Below, piece after piece: positions 12,699 through 23,414 of a stretch of DNA of 60,000 bases (within the stretch, counting starts at the first letter, position 1; each line of letters opens with the position of its first letter). The notes under the pieces were generated by a model that was not told the origin of the DNA, made no database searches, and was given only the letters and a program-made list of their open reading frames with translations. The stretch covers positions 24,587,934 to 24,647,933 of the forward strand of contig NC_045138.2 in the NCBI RefSeq assembly GCF_008831285.2. The letters are read 5' to 3'. Both the position numbers and the translations under genes were made by a program. Source of the DNA: Nymphaea colorata. Lineage: Eukaryota; Streptophyta; Magnoliopsida; Nymphaeales; Nymphaeaceae.

Positions 12699-15600
12699 GT
12701 TAACTCAACTTGGTCATTGAAAAAAAAAAGGATTAGAGTTGAAATTTAAGCATGTTTAGCTGTGTTGCCCATAAGATTATGTTAACAATAACATCAAGAA
12801 TTATCACTTTCTCCAAGAAATATCCAAATTTAAAAAATTATCGAAAATAAAAAAAAAAATGTGTTTCAGGCCTGGTTTTGATATGTATGATATTGGGGCA
12901 AGCTGTATGCTTGAGTGTTCCAAAATAGAGTTAAATATGAACGAGGCAAACTAACTAAGTACAATATCTTTAAGGAATTTGTTGGGCTGCCTTTATATAT
13001 TAATCTTGCCTCGAAGACAAATTGGTGCGTATCATGTTTCAATAGCGTGAAGCAGAAGGGATAACGTCTGGCTAACTGGAAATACGGCCAATGAAACCAA
13101 ACGATAAGTTTTTTGGTGCACTGTGCAAATAGTGCATCATGATCGGATGTCGACAACAGACGAAACTTCAAAATTCAATTATTATGCTTCCAATAAGTTT
13201 CATAAAAGTTATTGCACTCATAATATGCTCCAGTCATTGCTAGAAAATATTTATTCAAAGAGAAGAAATGCATTCAGAAAAGGAAAATTTAATTCAAGTG
13301 TCAAACCCAAGTATCCTAAGTTCTTGTAATCAACAACTGTTTTTCAAAGAGCTTGATCGAACTGAACAAGGTATGATCGGTTCCTTTTTATCAAACCTAT
13401 TGTGGAATATCCAAAAGTTGTTTTATGCTTGTCTCTATTTCCTTAAGGATCTAATTGCAGGCAGATCCAAAATTATAGTTTGGCAACTTGATATAGACGT
13501 GCCATGAAGGTTAGGGCTACGAGATGATTTAAACTGTTCTCATGACAAGCTTTTTTCCTTCTTATCATTAAAGAGGAAAATGGAGAGCAAATTTTCTTGT
13601 ATGCATAGGAGATGAGCGGATCTATGAAGAGGGCTTCTGTCGCACCTTATATATGCTACATTACGTTGGTTCTACGTACATTATCTATTACATACATATT
13701 ACATGTACTAGATATGAACCCTTCAGAAAAATGAGAGAAGAGGTGATTAGTTTGAAATCCTACTATAAGAGTGATCATTTTTGAGCCAATTTGGAATATG
13801 CAAGTTGATCTTAACCTAACTGGACCCACAGTTAACCACGTTGCATCGTTAATGACTCTATGGACTTCATTGAATTGGGGATATTTCATTTTTCTAATTT
13901 TCCTTATAAGCCTGCAGACCATTTTCATACTCAGTAGTACCATGTCTCAATTGAAAAAAAAAAAAGGAAAAATCAAACCGCCCTAAACTCGAGGTACCTT
14001 TTAGAGGGAGTTTGATAAGAAAAAGACTAAAAAGTTTGATAAAAAAAGACTGTTTTTACTGCACAATGCACATGTTTCTAAAGAGTATATTCTGAGAATA
14101 CTATTTTACTGTTCCAGACATTAATATTCATTATCACACCATATTTCCTGAAATAAGAATACGGAAACTCTTAGAATATGTATTTTACAAACATGTATTC
14201 CAAAGTTGATACTGCCATCTTTTTCCCCGTTTAGCTCCAACAACAGTCTGGATCAACCTTCGTGTACTAGCTTTATCTCAATGGGTACAAGAACTAGTTA
14301 AGAGTATCAAGAAGGTTCCAGTTCCTGCTGCCCTGCAACTTGAGTCTTGAACTTTCTCATAGTGCTGTTCTTACATGGCATGGTGCAGAGCCGAGGATTG
14401 CTTGGGCTTGTTAATTTACTGCCCATGAGGCAAACTTCCCTCTGGTTCGTTATAGGACAGTGGTCAATGGGTTGAAAACATTCTATGATTAAGATCTGGA
14501 AATTAGGAAAACAGAATCTGTACATTAATGAACTCTGACTCGGCAAGCAAATCTGAAATCAAGTCTGAGATGGGAGAAGGATCTTACCCATTTACAGGTA
14601 AATGACGAATCTTATACCTGGGAAATCTGGACTTGATTTTAGAAATGCGGGTCCGGAGTCTGATTCCATTACAGAGTCCTGATCAAGTGAGATGTTATGT
14701 TAAACGATGAATTTGAATTTCCCCATCATCTATAAAAGAATAACTCAGGAACATTTGGTGTGCAAAGGCTTGAAAGTTGGATGCTTTTAAAGAACAAATG
14801 CTAGTGTATTGGTTGAATTCAAATTTGAACCAATTTTATCGTGGCCCAGAAACACAAGAAGCTTAGACTTTAGAAGGGACTCCCTATCAATAAGCAATTT
14901 GGATGTGAGTGAATCCGGTTGGTAATTGGATTGAATGTTTTCCTATTGAGACAAAATTTCACCTTTGTAAAACTTTGTTTTTACATTCTCTAATCTTTTG
15001 CCAAAAGAATGTGTGAAAAATGTTTTTTATTCCCCCACAGTCAGAAGAATCTAGGCCATACTTAATGTTTTAAATGTTTTTGTTACTCTGCAGAGGATTA
15101 TGGATATATAAATGAATATATGCACGAGTCATGCAACTGCCGATGTTTCCGTCTTGATCGGGAAGATGATGTCGCTGCGTTGTGAAGAAAAATGAAGCAT
15201 ACAACATCGAAAAATGGTAGATGTACTTTAAAGAAATGCAGCCCATGGAGATGTACTTTCAGAGGCAGTAAACAGCTCGATGGAGATGAACTCCTGTGTA
15301 GGTAAACAGCTTGAAGTAAAGGTGAACAAAAAGGTACTGGGCAAGAATTGGAGATTGGTACTAGACAAGAATTGCATGGAGATTGGTACTAGACAAGAAT
15401 TGAAAATTACAGCGCATTAAAATAGTGAGATGTACTGTTGTACGCAATGCTAACCTGAAGTATGTACTGCGAAGATCTAACTATTGCGATGTAGAGCGAG
15501 CTGCATGATTGTGCACACATGGAAAATGAAACACTTAGCAAAAAGTGGGGGATAAGGATTTTTGCACCAAGGAAATGCAGGTGCTAGTGGCGTGGAGTAA

Positions 15601-15822
15601 GAGAATTTTCATGAGTTCAATCACCCTTACCTCACTGCTGCAATAGTGCAGCATGTGATCTACTACACTGACAGTGGTTGGACCATTTCCGTTTTATCAG
15701 TTGAGTATTCTATTGTAATTCTGAACATTTTCCAGCAAACTTCTTTCAATGTCTTCCCCCATCTCAGCGAAACAGAAGGGGCTATCTGCAGCAGCTAAAC
15801 AGAACTTCACTGTCGTTGAGAA
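12699..15822. repeat. 3-kb segmental duplication, copy 1 (direct copy at 24797-27814)
   Basis: The sequence from the TTAACTCAACTTGGTCATTG region to GCAGCTAAACAGAAC matches 24797-27814 in the same order and orientation, with small indels throughout. The left 0.7 kb also matches 45290-46030 in inverted orientation. Homology stops sharply at both ends: on the left at unrelated DNA, on the right at the NAC exon-3 scrap. No conserved reading frame survives across the copies, so this looks like non-coding or long-dead sequence carried along by duplication. Confidence 0.85.
15335..15404 (+). repeat. Short tandem repeat private to copy 1
   Basis: A unit containing GGTACTAGACAAGAATTG occurs three times here (the first reads GGTACTGGGCAAGAATTG), with GGAGATT between units. 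The duplicated segment at about 27404-27420 has only one unit. The expansion therefore arose after the duplication, or was lost from copy 2. Confidence 0.75.
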
Positions 15823-15829
15823 CTGCCGG

Positions 15830-16012
15830 TGGTTTTGAAAGTAAGAGGTATCTATCACTTGCGTGGAAAAGCTTCCGCCTGTTTTCTCAGCGATACTAAT
15901 ACAATTATCCGCCATGTAGGTCGGCAGATCAATGAAAAAAAATCATCTGTACTGAGGTTGAAAGCTGAGTTGTATGTTAGTTGCTGTTGTTGGTAACCAG
16001 CGTTCATTTCCG
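15830..16012 (-). pseudogene. NAC exon-3 fragment, NAC-C-like
   Basis: Read on the minus strand, this aligns with the C-terminal exon of NAC-C (38741-39136). It has the shared [26 protein letters not shown] and [10 protein letters not shown] segments. An extra T in a T run (about 15932-15940) shifts the frame relative to NAC-C, and no NAC domain is attached. The upstream side is cut at 16012, where an inverted-repeat element begins. The downstream side runs straight into the 3-kb duplicated segment. It is a gene scrap without expected function. Confidence 0.82.
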
Positions 16013-16480
16013 GCCTGGCCCAACGCCAAATTCTAATGTAGAAGGGTCCCCAACGAAAGCAGGATTGTCTTCCTTACAAGCTTCCCATAAGCATAAATGG
16101 CTTCTTCTTGTTAGCGGAATCGGACCCCCTGCCAGCTGCCCTACCTGCTTGACATGCCGCTCAGCTTCTATGAGTGGACCAGGTCTGACTGGCAACGATG
16201 GGCCCCCGATTACCAACACAGAAATTACAGTTTTTCAATAACAAGATCTGATCGACCATACGATCCACTCCACTGTTCCCGGTAGGATCAAGTTGGTTTC
16301 TTCTCGGCCAAGAACCACTGAGGGCCACTTATCATCGAGATGGGCAAGGCAGCCGGCAGGAGGTCTGATTCCGCTGACGAGAAGAAGCCTTTTATGCTTT
16401 TGAGAAGCTTGGAAGGAAGACAATCCTGCTTTCCTTCCGGACCCTTCTATGTTAGAGGTGGACATCGGGCCGAGCCTGAC
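16013..16480. repeat. Small inverted-repeat (foldback) element
   Basis: Bases about 16020-16150 recur as the reverse complement at about 16335-16470. Both arms contain AGAAGGGTCC, GCAGGATTGTCTTCCTT, AAGCTTC and GCGGAATC. The loop is about 190 bp. The outer end near 16453-16480 reads TAGAGGTGGACATCGGGCCG, like the ends of other GC-tipped, AT-cored elements in this window. The element abuts the truncated NAC exon-3 scrap. No ORF is recognised. Confidence 0.7.
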
Positions 16481-16682
16481 GGGCCCAAAAATCGGGCTGG
16501 AGCACGACTTGGTATCCAAAACTTGGCCCAGCCCGGCTCAATTATAATAAAATAATATTTTTATTATTATAAAATATTTTTTAAATACAAAATTCATATT
16601 TTTAGTAATAAAATATATTATTAAAATAAAATAATTTATTTATTTTTAATCCTTAATGGACGGAATCCTGCTCGGCCCGAGC

Positions 16683-18846
16683 CAGTTAAGGATTAAAAAA
16701 ATATTTTTTTAATGAGGGTGGTCAGGAAACCCAAAGACCATTGCAAATGCACTATGCCTATTAATTTCTGGAAACTTGATTTGAAGATGATTTTTGATAT
16801 GGAATAGAAGGTAGGTTGTATATTGGGTATTCTTTTTAACATATGATACATAAACGCCAGTTATTCTTTGACAAACTTAGTTGCATAGAAATCCAATCTG
16901 AAAATGAAAAATCTGCTCAAGCCATGTATAGAAAAACTTAGTTGTATACAACATTCTTATTAATTTATATATAAAAAAATTTATTTTAACCCCTTTGGTT
17001 TAGGAGAGAAGTATACGTCAACATGGTTAATTTCCTTGCAGATGTAAAAACTCGTATCCATAAGTTTTCGGACATGCGATGTATCTGTTTTCTTTCCTAA
17101 AACCCCACCACCGGTGGAAGGATTGAGGAGTGCAAATACGAATAAGAAAAGAAGAGATTTGGAAAATATATTTTGGAAAGGACGAACAGGAGAATGAACA
17201 ATAAGGCAGGTTATATAGAAAAAATTTGTCATATATTCAAATTGCACCTACCTTACAAAAAAAATATACTAGTTTCATATTCCAACAGACATATAAAAGC
17301 CCAAGTAACACTAATTTCCTACTAAACTTATTATCCGTAGAGAACTACTTGATTGTCGAATTACATTGCACGAAAACGAACAGATACCAATAATTTCTTA
17401 ATTCTTAGTTCTTTCCTTTAACGCATTCATAGAGACCTCATGGTGAAGATACTGCGGAATGCAGCACGTTCATCAAACCAAACATACATAGGATGCAGCA
17501 AGTTCCCTCTGCAAATTAAACCAAATTTTCTTCTAATCCTTCACATTACAAAGAACAAATGGATAAGAAAAATATATTACACAGAAATAAGCACAAGTTT
17601 AAAATTCCGTAGTTCTTGTGCATGCACTTGATTCATTCACGGAGACAACTTTCCGCAAAGAATGATTCGATAACTAATTACAAAGCATGAATTTAAACAG
17701 AAAGCTGAAGAATATCCCCTAGTGCTTCAACCCAACAAATCTAGAGAAAGAAAAGACGGTATGATTGGAAGCGTGAGAAAGAATCAATGAACTGTCATCA
17801 AGAAAATAATCCTCCCAGTTTGGGGGTGGCGGGTAGCCCACGTACAGACTTGGGCCTCTCCCTTGCCTTGCAGTTTATTGTTTTGCAGGAACTCTTTCCA
17901 CTTCCCCAACAGGATGTAAGTGCCACAGGACTTCCACAACTTGAACCGCATCACGTACTCTTCTCTGTTTTGATCAAAGGCGGTGAGCTCGAGCCCGTCC
18001 TTGCTGTCGAACTTGTCGATATCTTCCTGCGAAAAGAGGGGCCACTTGAAATTTGCAGTCTTCGGCACTGACAGTCTGCACTGGCTCAGATTGGTATCGG
18101 TGCTTGTCAATTTCTTGCTCAAAAGAAAGCTGGGCCCGCAATTGAGAAGGTCGGCTATGTTTCTGAGTGGACCATCTTCGGGAAACAACCTTGGGTGCTA
18201 CTGCTGCCGTTGCTGAATCGCGTACTTTTCTTCGTTTTTATCATATTAATTTTTTTAAATTATATATTTTATTATTTAAAATACAATTTATATTAAAAAA
18301 ATTATTTTATAATTTTAAAAATAATTTCTTTATTGTAACCAGGTCGAGCCGGGCCAAGCCGGTCTTTTCCCTTTCTAGAGAAATGTTAACCTCTGGTTCG
18401 TCATTTCCAAAATATGTTTTCCAAATCCCTTCCATGGGGTTTTAGGAAAGAAGAAAGATACATGGCATGTCTGAAAACTTATGGATACGAGTTTTTACAT
18501 ATGCAAGGAAATTGACCATGTTGACATATACTTCTCTCCTAAACCAAAGGGATTAAAATAATTTTTTTTTATATATAAATTAATAAGACTGTTTTATACA
18601 ACTAAGCATGGTTTGAGCAGATTTTTCATTTTCAGAATGGATTTCTAGAATAACTAGTGTTTATGTATCATATGTTAAAAAGAATACCCAATATACAACC
18701 TACCTTCTATTCCATATCAAAAATCATCTTCAAATCAAGTTTCCAGAAATTAATAGGCATAGTGCAATGGTCTTTGACTGCCAGACGAGCACTTAGGTTT
18801 CTCATCGCCCTCATTAAAAAAAAATTATTTTTTAATCCTTAACTAG
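16683..18846. mobile_element. Element with ~425-bp inverted repeats enclosing a B3 fragment
   Basis: The left arm (about 16683-17106) and right arm (about 18437-18846) are reverse complements with high identity. Shared blocks include GGAAACTTGATTTGAAG, GGTAGGTTGTATATTGGG, GGTTTAGGAGAGAAGTATA and CTCGTATCCATAAGTTTTC. Both arms start with AGTTAAGGATTAAAAAA at the outer edge and stop at CCTAAAACCCC on the inner side. The 1.3-kb interior holds a B3-domain fragment on the minus strand. Long terminal inverted repeats around a host gene fragment resemble a Pack-MULE or foldback element. I could not identify a target-site duplication or transposase, so the class is inference. Confidence 0.72.
17784..18188 (-). 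pseudogene. B3 DNA-binding domain fragment
   Basis: The minus-strand frame of about 134 codons has the shape of a plant B3 domain. LSKKLTSTDTNLSQCRLSVPK corresponds to the first strands (usual form K.LT.SDV..L.RL.+PK), then PLFSQEDIDKF, an EYVMRFKLWKS strand (usual W.FRY..W.S), YILLGKWKEFLQNNKL and a closing RIIFLMTVH. It is nearest to short single-B3 proteins of the DUF313/REM kind. The frame begins with no ATG: it is entered at TTG and closed by an upstream TAG. The 5' part is therefore missing or lies in an unidentified exon. The fragment sits between the ~425-bp inverted repeats, which suggests capture. A transcribed function cannot be excluded. Confidence 0.66.
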
Positions 18847-20425
18847 CCGACGCCCAGCCCTATTCGACCTGTTAAGGATTAATTTTTTTTTATAATATAT
18901 ATGTTATTATTAAAAATATATATTTTAAATATTTATTTGAATCGGACCTGGCGGGGCTGGGCCGGGCTAGACCCCTTTGCATGAGATCCAATTGGATCGG
19001 ACTTGGTGTACTAAATCTGTCCTGGATTTGAATAGATTATTGTTTACATCGGATCTCAGATCTGGGGTGACCCGAGGAATACAAGGTTTTTCTACTTAAT
19101 ATGGATCTGGAATCCATATTGCCAAAAAATCCACTAGTTAAACAAACATTGGGTCCCATAAAGCGCGGATTTCACATCAATAGACGCAAACAGATCTGAT
19201 TTAGAAACAATGCAGCTACTCCCATATTCGATCACCCGAGTACTAAATCAAAATCTTTTGATATGGTTGGATTATTTGTCTTTAGATCCATTAACATATT
19301 CTGTGTTAGCTTTCCAGGTGCGCACTAAAGGAAAGTCTATTAACTTTCCAGGTGTGCACGCAAACGCGAACCATGTTGTTGTCGGAGTATGACACCCTTT
19401 ATCTCACCCCTATCTCTCTCTAGATCTCTCTCACGACCAGACCACCATAAGCACATATACACATGCACATAACCATGGAAGGAGTAGCAGAGCAGATGTA
19501 TCTGCCGCCAGGGTTCAGGTTCCACCCCTCTGATGAGGAGCTGCTTCTCCGGTATCTCCTTCCCAAGACTCTAGGCATGGCTTTTCCCCGCAACGTAATC
19601 ATAGACATGAACCTCTACAGATATGACCACAACCATTACGTTCAATCTTCTTGCTTATTCTTCATGGTCAATATTCTATGTTAGCTTCTTGACAATATTG
19701 GATCAGTTTGAATGTTGCAGGGAAGACTTTGTTAATTGATTCCGATAATGAATGGTGTTTTTTTACCCAGAGGGACCGCAAGTACCCAAATGGCTCACTG
19801 CCGAATAGAAGCTCAGGCTTTTGGAAGGCTACGACACTGACAAGATGATAACATCCAGTGGCCGGAAAGTTGGCGTGAAGAAGTCGCCAGTCTTCTACAT
19901 TGGGAAGCCACCCAATGGCCCCAAGACCAATTGGATCATGCATGAGTACAGGGTGCTTCTTGACGGTGAAAATGGCAGCTTCCCCGAAAAAAAGGAACCA
20001 ACCAGAGTAAGTGGCAATGCTGCCCGTTTTTTCTCTAGGTCACAAAGAGAAAGAGAGAGGTTATATATAACTCAATATAGTGACTGAGAAACACTTTGAC
20101 TGGAATCACTGAAAACTATGAACAATGGGAGGTTTCATTATCATGAATGTTGGGAAACATTCCTTTCCTTGAAATAAATGTCTTTTCACTCTGTGGGCAA
20201 GCCCTAAAAGTACATTTTTTGCTGTATCTAACAGTGTCAGATGGATAATTGGTTCTTATGCCGAATTTGCACAACAATCAGAACTCCCTCTAAAAACCAA
20301 CAAGGCCACACTTAGAGAAGATGCTGAAGTTGTCCCTTCCTTTAAAGGGTGCATGTTTTCAACCATTCCACGCACTGATCAGCAGCTTGCCGGGGGCTCA
20401 CTGCTTGAGAGAGAGACCTGCTACC

Positions 20426-20922
20426 GGGTGTCCATCGGCCCGTTAATAATTTAAAAATATTTTTTTTTATTTTTTAATTTAATAACGTATATTTTATTAT
20501 TAAAAATATATTTTATATTATAAAAAAATATTTTATAATTAAAAAAAATTATTATCAAACGGCTTGGGCCCAGGCTATTGGAATGAGCCCGGGCCCGAAG
20601 GGCCGACCAGGGCGGAGCTGGCCCGACGCTGTTGGTGTATGGAAGTTGATCCATACTGGACACTCATTTGCATATATGTCATTTTGTACAAATGCGGGTT
20701 TGCCCTAATCCTTATGTTTTGAGGATGGCCGCCGCTTGAGAGAGTCTGTCTGTGTGTGTTCTTCTAAGAGAGAGAATACAAGAGATCTGTGCGACCGTGG
20801 ACGTAGGAGATTATTGCTCCGAACCACGTAAATCGTTGTCTTCTTCCTTGTTGCTTCTAACCCCCTCTTGAGAGTGTGAGAAGAGAGTTTTCTGTGTTGT
20901 TCCTAACAGACGCCCATCCTTA
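20426..20922. mobile_element. MITE-like insertion in NAC-B exon 3
   Basis: GC-rich ends (GGGTGTCCATCGGCCCG on the left, GGCCCGACGCCCATCC on the right) flank a very AT-rich core (20445-20560). GCTACC occurs directly on both sides (20420-20425 and 20923-20928) and may be the target-site duplication. Similar end sequences recur at 16460, 18850 and 30700, so this is probably a family. A solo LTR (20630-20908) lies inside it, which makes the element the older insertion. Confidence 0.68.
20630..20908. mobile_element. Solo LTR, 279 bp, perfect 5-bp target duplication
   Basis: It begins TGTTGGTGTATGG and ends TTCCTAACA (TG...CA). It is flanked by GACGC at 20625-20629 and again at 20909-20913. There is no internal retroelement sequence, so it is best read as the product of LTR-LTR recombination. 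It lies within the right end of the MITE-like element in NAC-B exon 3. Confidence 0.88.
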
Positions 20923-21612
20923 GCTACCAGCCACTGGAATTCCCTGACATGCCCAGCCTTTGAGGTCTCAGACATTGTCTACCCGGAAATGCTAACATAT
21001 TTGCCAAACAGCAGCTTAATTAGTACTGCTGATGATGGAGGTGAAAACATTTTTATGCAGCAAAGACATGGGTTTTGGCATCAAGAGCACAACAGTGGAA
21101 GCAGCAATGACAATTATACATCAGGTCTTGAGCTCCCTGGTGCATGGCAGCTCAGTGGGCTCTTTTCCATGAACACGAATCAAGACATTGAAGCTAGCTA
21201 CCGCCAGAGGATATGACTCTTTACTATGACTTTGAGGGCTGAAAATAAGTCATGCAACACTTCAAAATTGAGTGCTTTTTTTTTCCTTATAGAAACACTT
21301 TACAATTTGTCGAGCGCCTCTACGTGATTATACTTTCTGTAAATTACACTGCTATTGGTTATGAAGGTCCGGTAGACGTAACCTCATTGTTTACTGCCCC
21401 GTAAGGGCCATGGCCCCTCCGAGTTCTGAAAAAACAAAATTTGCATGTTAAAATAAAAAAAAGTGTTTGTTTAGCCCCTGTAAACTGATTGGGAAAACAA
21501 GTATTGGTTCTGTTCTAGCTCCGCCCCTAAGCAATTGATAGAAGCGCTAAACATGAAGACCCCCAACAAACCAAAATCTCAACAGTTCTACTTACCTAGA
21601 AATATGGAATTG

Positions 21613-21754
21613 GAAATATATTTCTAGAAATATATTTCCTGAAAAAAGTGAATGGGAAATATATTTCCGATTCCAATTTTGGTGTGTGTGTGATGAATGA
21701 GAAATATATTTTCGAAAATATATTTCTGAGTTTGATGGTGGAGAAATATATTTC
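21613..21754. repeat. Cluster of six GAAATATATTTC palindromes
   Basis: The 12-bp perfect palindrome GAAATATATTTC occurs at 21613-21624, 21627-21638, 21656-21667 and 21743-21754. Two 13-bp variants with one added base lie at 21701-21713 and 21714-21726. Adjacent copies create TTCTAGAA and TTCGAA. Function is unknown. It lies downstream of the NAC-B stop. Confidence 0.85.
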
Positions 21755-21847
21755 CAGAATTCAGACACAAGACAACAGTGGTGAGAAGGCATTAGAAACA
21801 GAAAAACACAAAGCGGTGATTTTGGAACATCCCTTGGATGATAACTC

Positions 21848-22168
21848 ATGATGGCAAGCATACAGTATTCAGACAGCAAGTTAGCTTTACTGAACTCGGC
21901 TCACAGCCCTCCCGAACATTTTGGGGAACCAACAAGCAGTCGATCATGTACACGAAATGATTATGCAGTTGGAATTTTTTCAGCAAATGACTCCATTCAG
22001 AAGAATTATGCAGCTTATGACACAAGCAACATCCATCATAGCATCTCACCCGTGAGGAAATTACAGACAGAAGACACCAAATCTCTTGCATGGAAAGAAG
22101 GCAGTACAAACAGTACACAGCAAATTGGGCTATCACCCGAAGTGCTGTTAAGAAGCCCCTTGACCTGA
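21848..22168 (+). other. Unassigned 106-codon open frame downstream of NAC-B
   Basis: The frame encodes a Ser/Asn-rich polypeptide (for example SISPVRKLQTEDTKS) and ends TGA at 22166-22168. A preceding open stretch follows CAG near 21764 in another frame, and a further open frame follows at 22233-22451. It could be a decayed downstream exon of a longer NAC gene or unrelated. I recognise no domain. Confidence 0.22.
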
Positions 22169-22451
22169 TATTCGAAAAAGATTTACATGAAACTGATATT
22201 TATGCTCTGCAGTTATTTTCCAAGCCTCGACAATGCTCAAGACAAGCAGCATAACGAGAGGAAACCGCAAATGTTTCAGTACATTCTTCATATTTAGTTG
22301 TGGCAGTGTAAGTGCTCAAGTGAATTGCAGCAGAGGTCTCTGCTGTCAAGTAAGCTGGAACAGAACAGAAAGCACGCTGCTACTTAAAAAGCTAGAGAAG
22401 GGTTCTGGTATTTGTATACACATATTCTTCATATTATATATAGTAGTCTAG

Positions 22452-23414
22452 TCTACCATCTAACTCAAGATGTAAAGTTGGTTATAGATATAGTGTTTAG
22501 TATGAGGTCCAAGCAAGCCTGAGAATTGTTCATATAAAGTTAGTATGAATATTAGAATAATGACCCCGAAAAAATGAAAGTGAAAACATCCTGAACACTG
22601 TATCAATCAGTTGTGTATCATGACCTTTTCTTTTTGCCAGATGAGCTTTAAAGCTAGCTAACAAAATATGATGAAATCCGTGCAAAGAAATAAGTGAAAG
22701 ATTCTATTGGGTAAGCTTTTATAGCCATGAAAATATGAACAAGAAATATATTTGACAGAAAGATAAGTTAAAACATGACTAGTTTTAAAATATTTCAGGT
22801 ACGGTTTGGAGGCAATAAATAAAGGTCGCTCGTGTTTATGTTCTGAACCTTTAATTTTATCACAAAAAATTATAAGGTCAATGACTTTTAGGGCCTGGAA
22901 ATCCGAACCATACCAGTGGCTTCATAGCAGGATTAACAAAAAATAAGTTCTAAATATAGGCAGTCACATATATATATATATATCAAACCTACTAAAACAT
23001 TGAGAGAATCGGCTAAATAAAATTGAAACCATAATCATTGGAAAATCAGGCAAAATTATGATTTATATATTTAAATTAAATAAAAAAATAAAAGAAAAAA
23101 ATAAGAAAAACAAAAAAAAATGTAAGGCATCGATCAATTAATGATGAATGAGATTGCGGTTGCCTCCATTAAATGATTTATCGTATCAACATATAAGACA
23201 AGCTTCCAAGCTTCAATTTGGTTGTAGTAGGTGGAACTTGGGCTGGGAAACCCCTCTTGTACCTTTGCACAACGGATCCTTTGGCAAAATAATACAAGTT
23301 CCAATTTCTTGTTCCCCCACGTGAGAGCCCCTGCCACGAGGTTGTGGCGCCAAAACTCTACTGCCGGAACTTCTTCCGCGAGAGAGATATCGCCTGAAAT
23401 CCAGAGGAGTGAGC
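22452..23414. other. Intergenic, no supported gene
   Basis: AT-rich sequence with a short (TA)n run near 22969-22983 and A-rich tracts at 23080-23120. No coding features or recognisable element ends are seen. It is bounded on the right by the start of the long inverted duplication. Confidence 0.45.

Larger units (their letters stand above)
19475..21216 (+). pseudogene. NAC-B, NAC pseudogene interrupted by nested insertions
   Basis: Exon 1 starts at ATG 19475 and reads well ([35 protein letters not shown]). The segment that should encode PWDLPG and carry the intron-1 donor is deleted. Exon 2 (19721-20006) retains [27 protein letters not shown] and [12 protein letters not shown], but a 1-bp deletion near 19830 shifts the frame at the FWKATGTDK motif. 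Exon 3 starts about 20241 (MDNWFLCRI for the usual LDDWVLCRI) and has further frame breaks. It is split by a MITE-like element (20426-20922) that contains a solo LTR. The last coding-like stretch ends at 21216 (TGA). The TATA region found at the related NAC-D is deleted upstream. The N-terminal half is closest to NAC-D and NAC-C, while the C-terminus differs from NAC-C. Confidence 0.88.

Noticed and set aside
13120-13140. Short palindrome around GCACTGTGCAAATAGTGC, repeated in the duplicated copies
   Set aside because: Too short and imperfect to support a regulatory or RNA-gene claim; its recurrence follows from the duplication.
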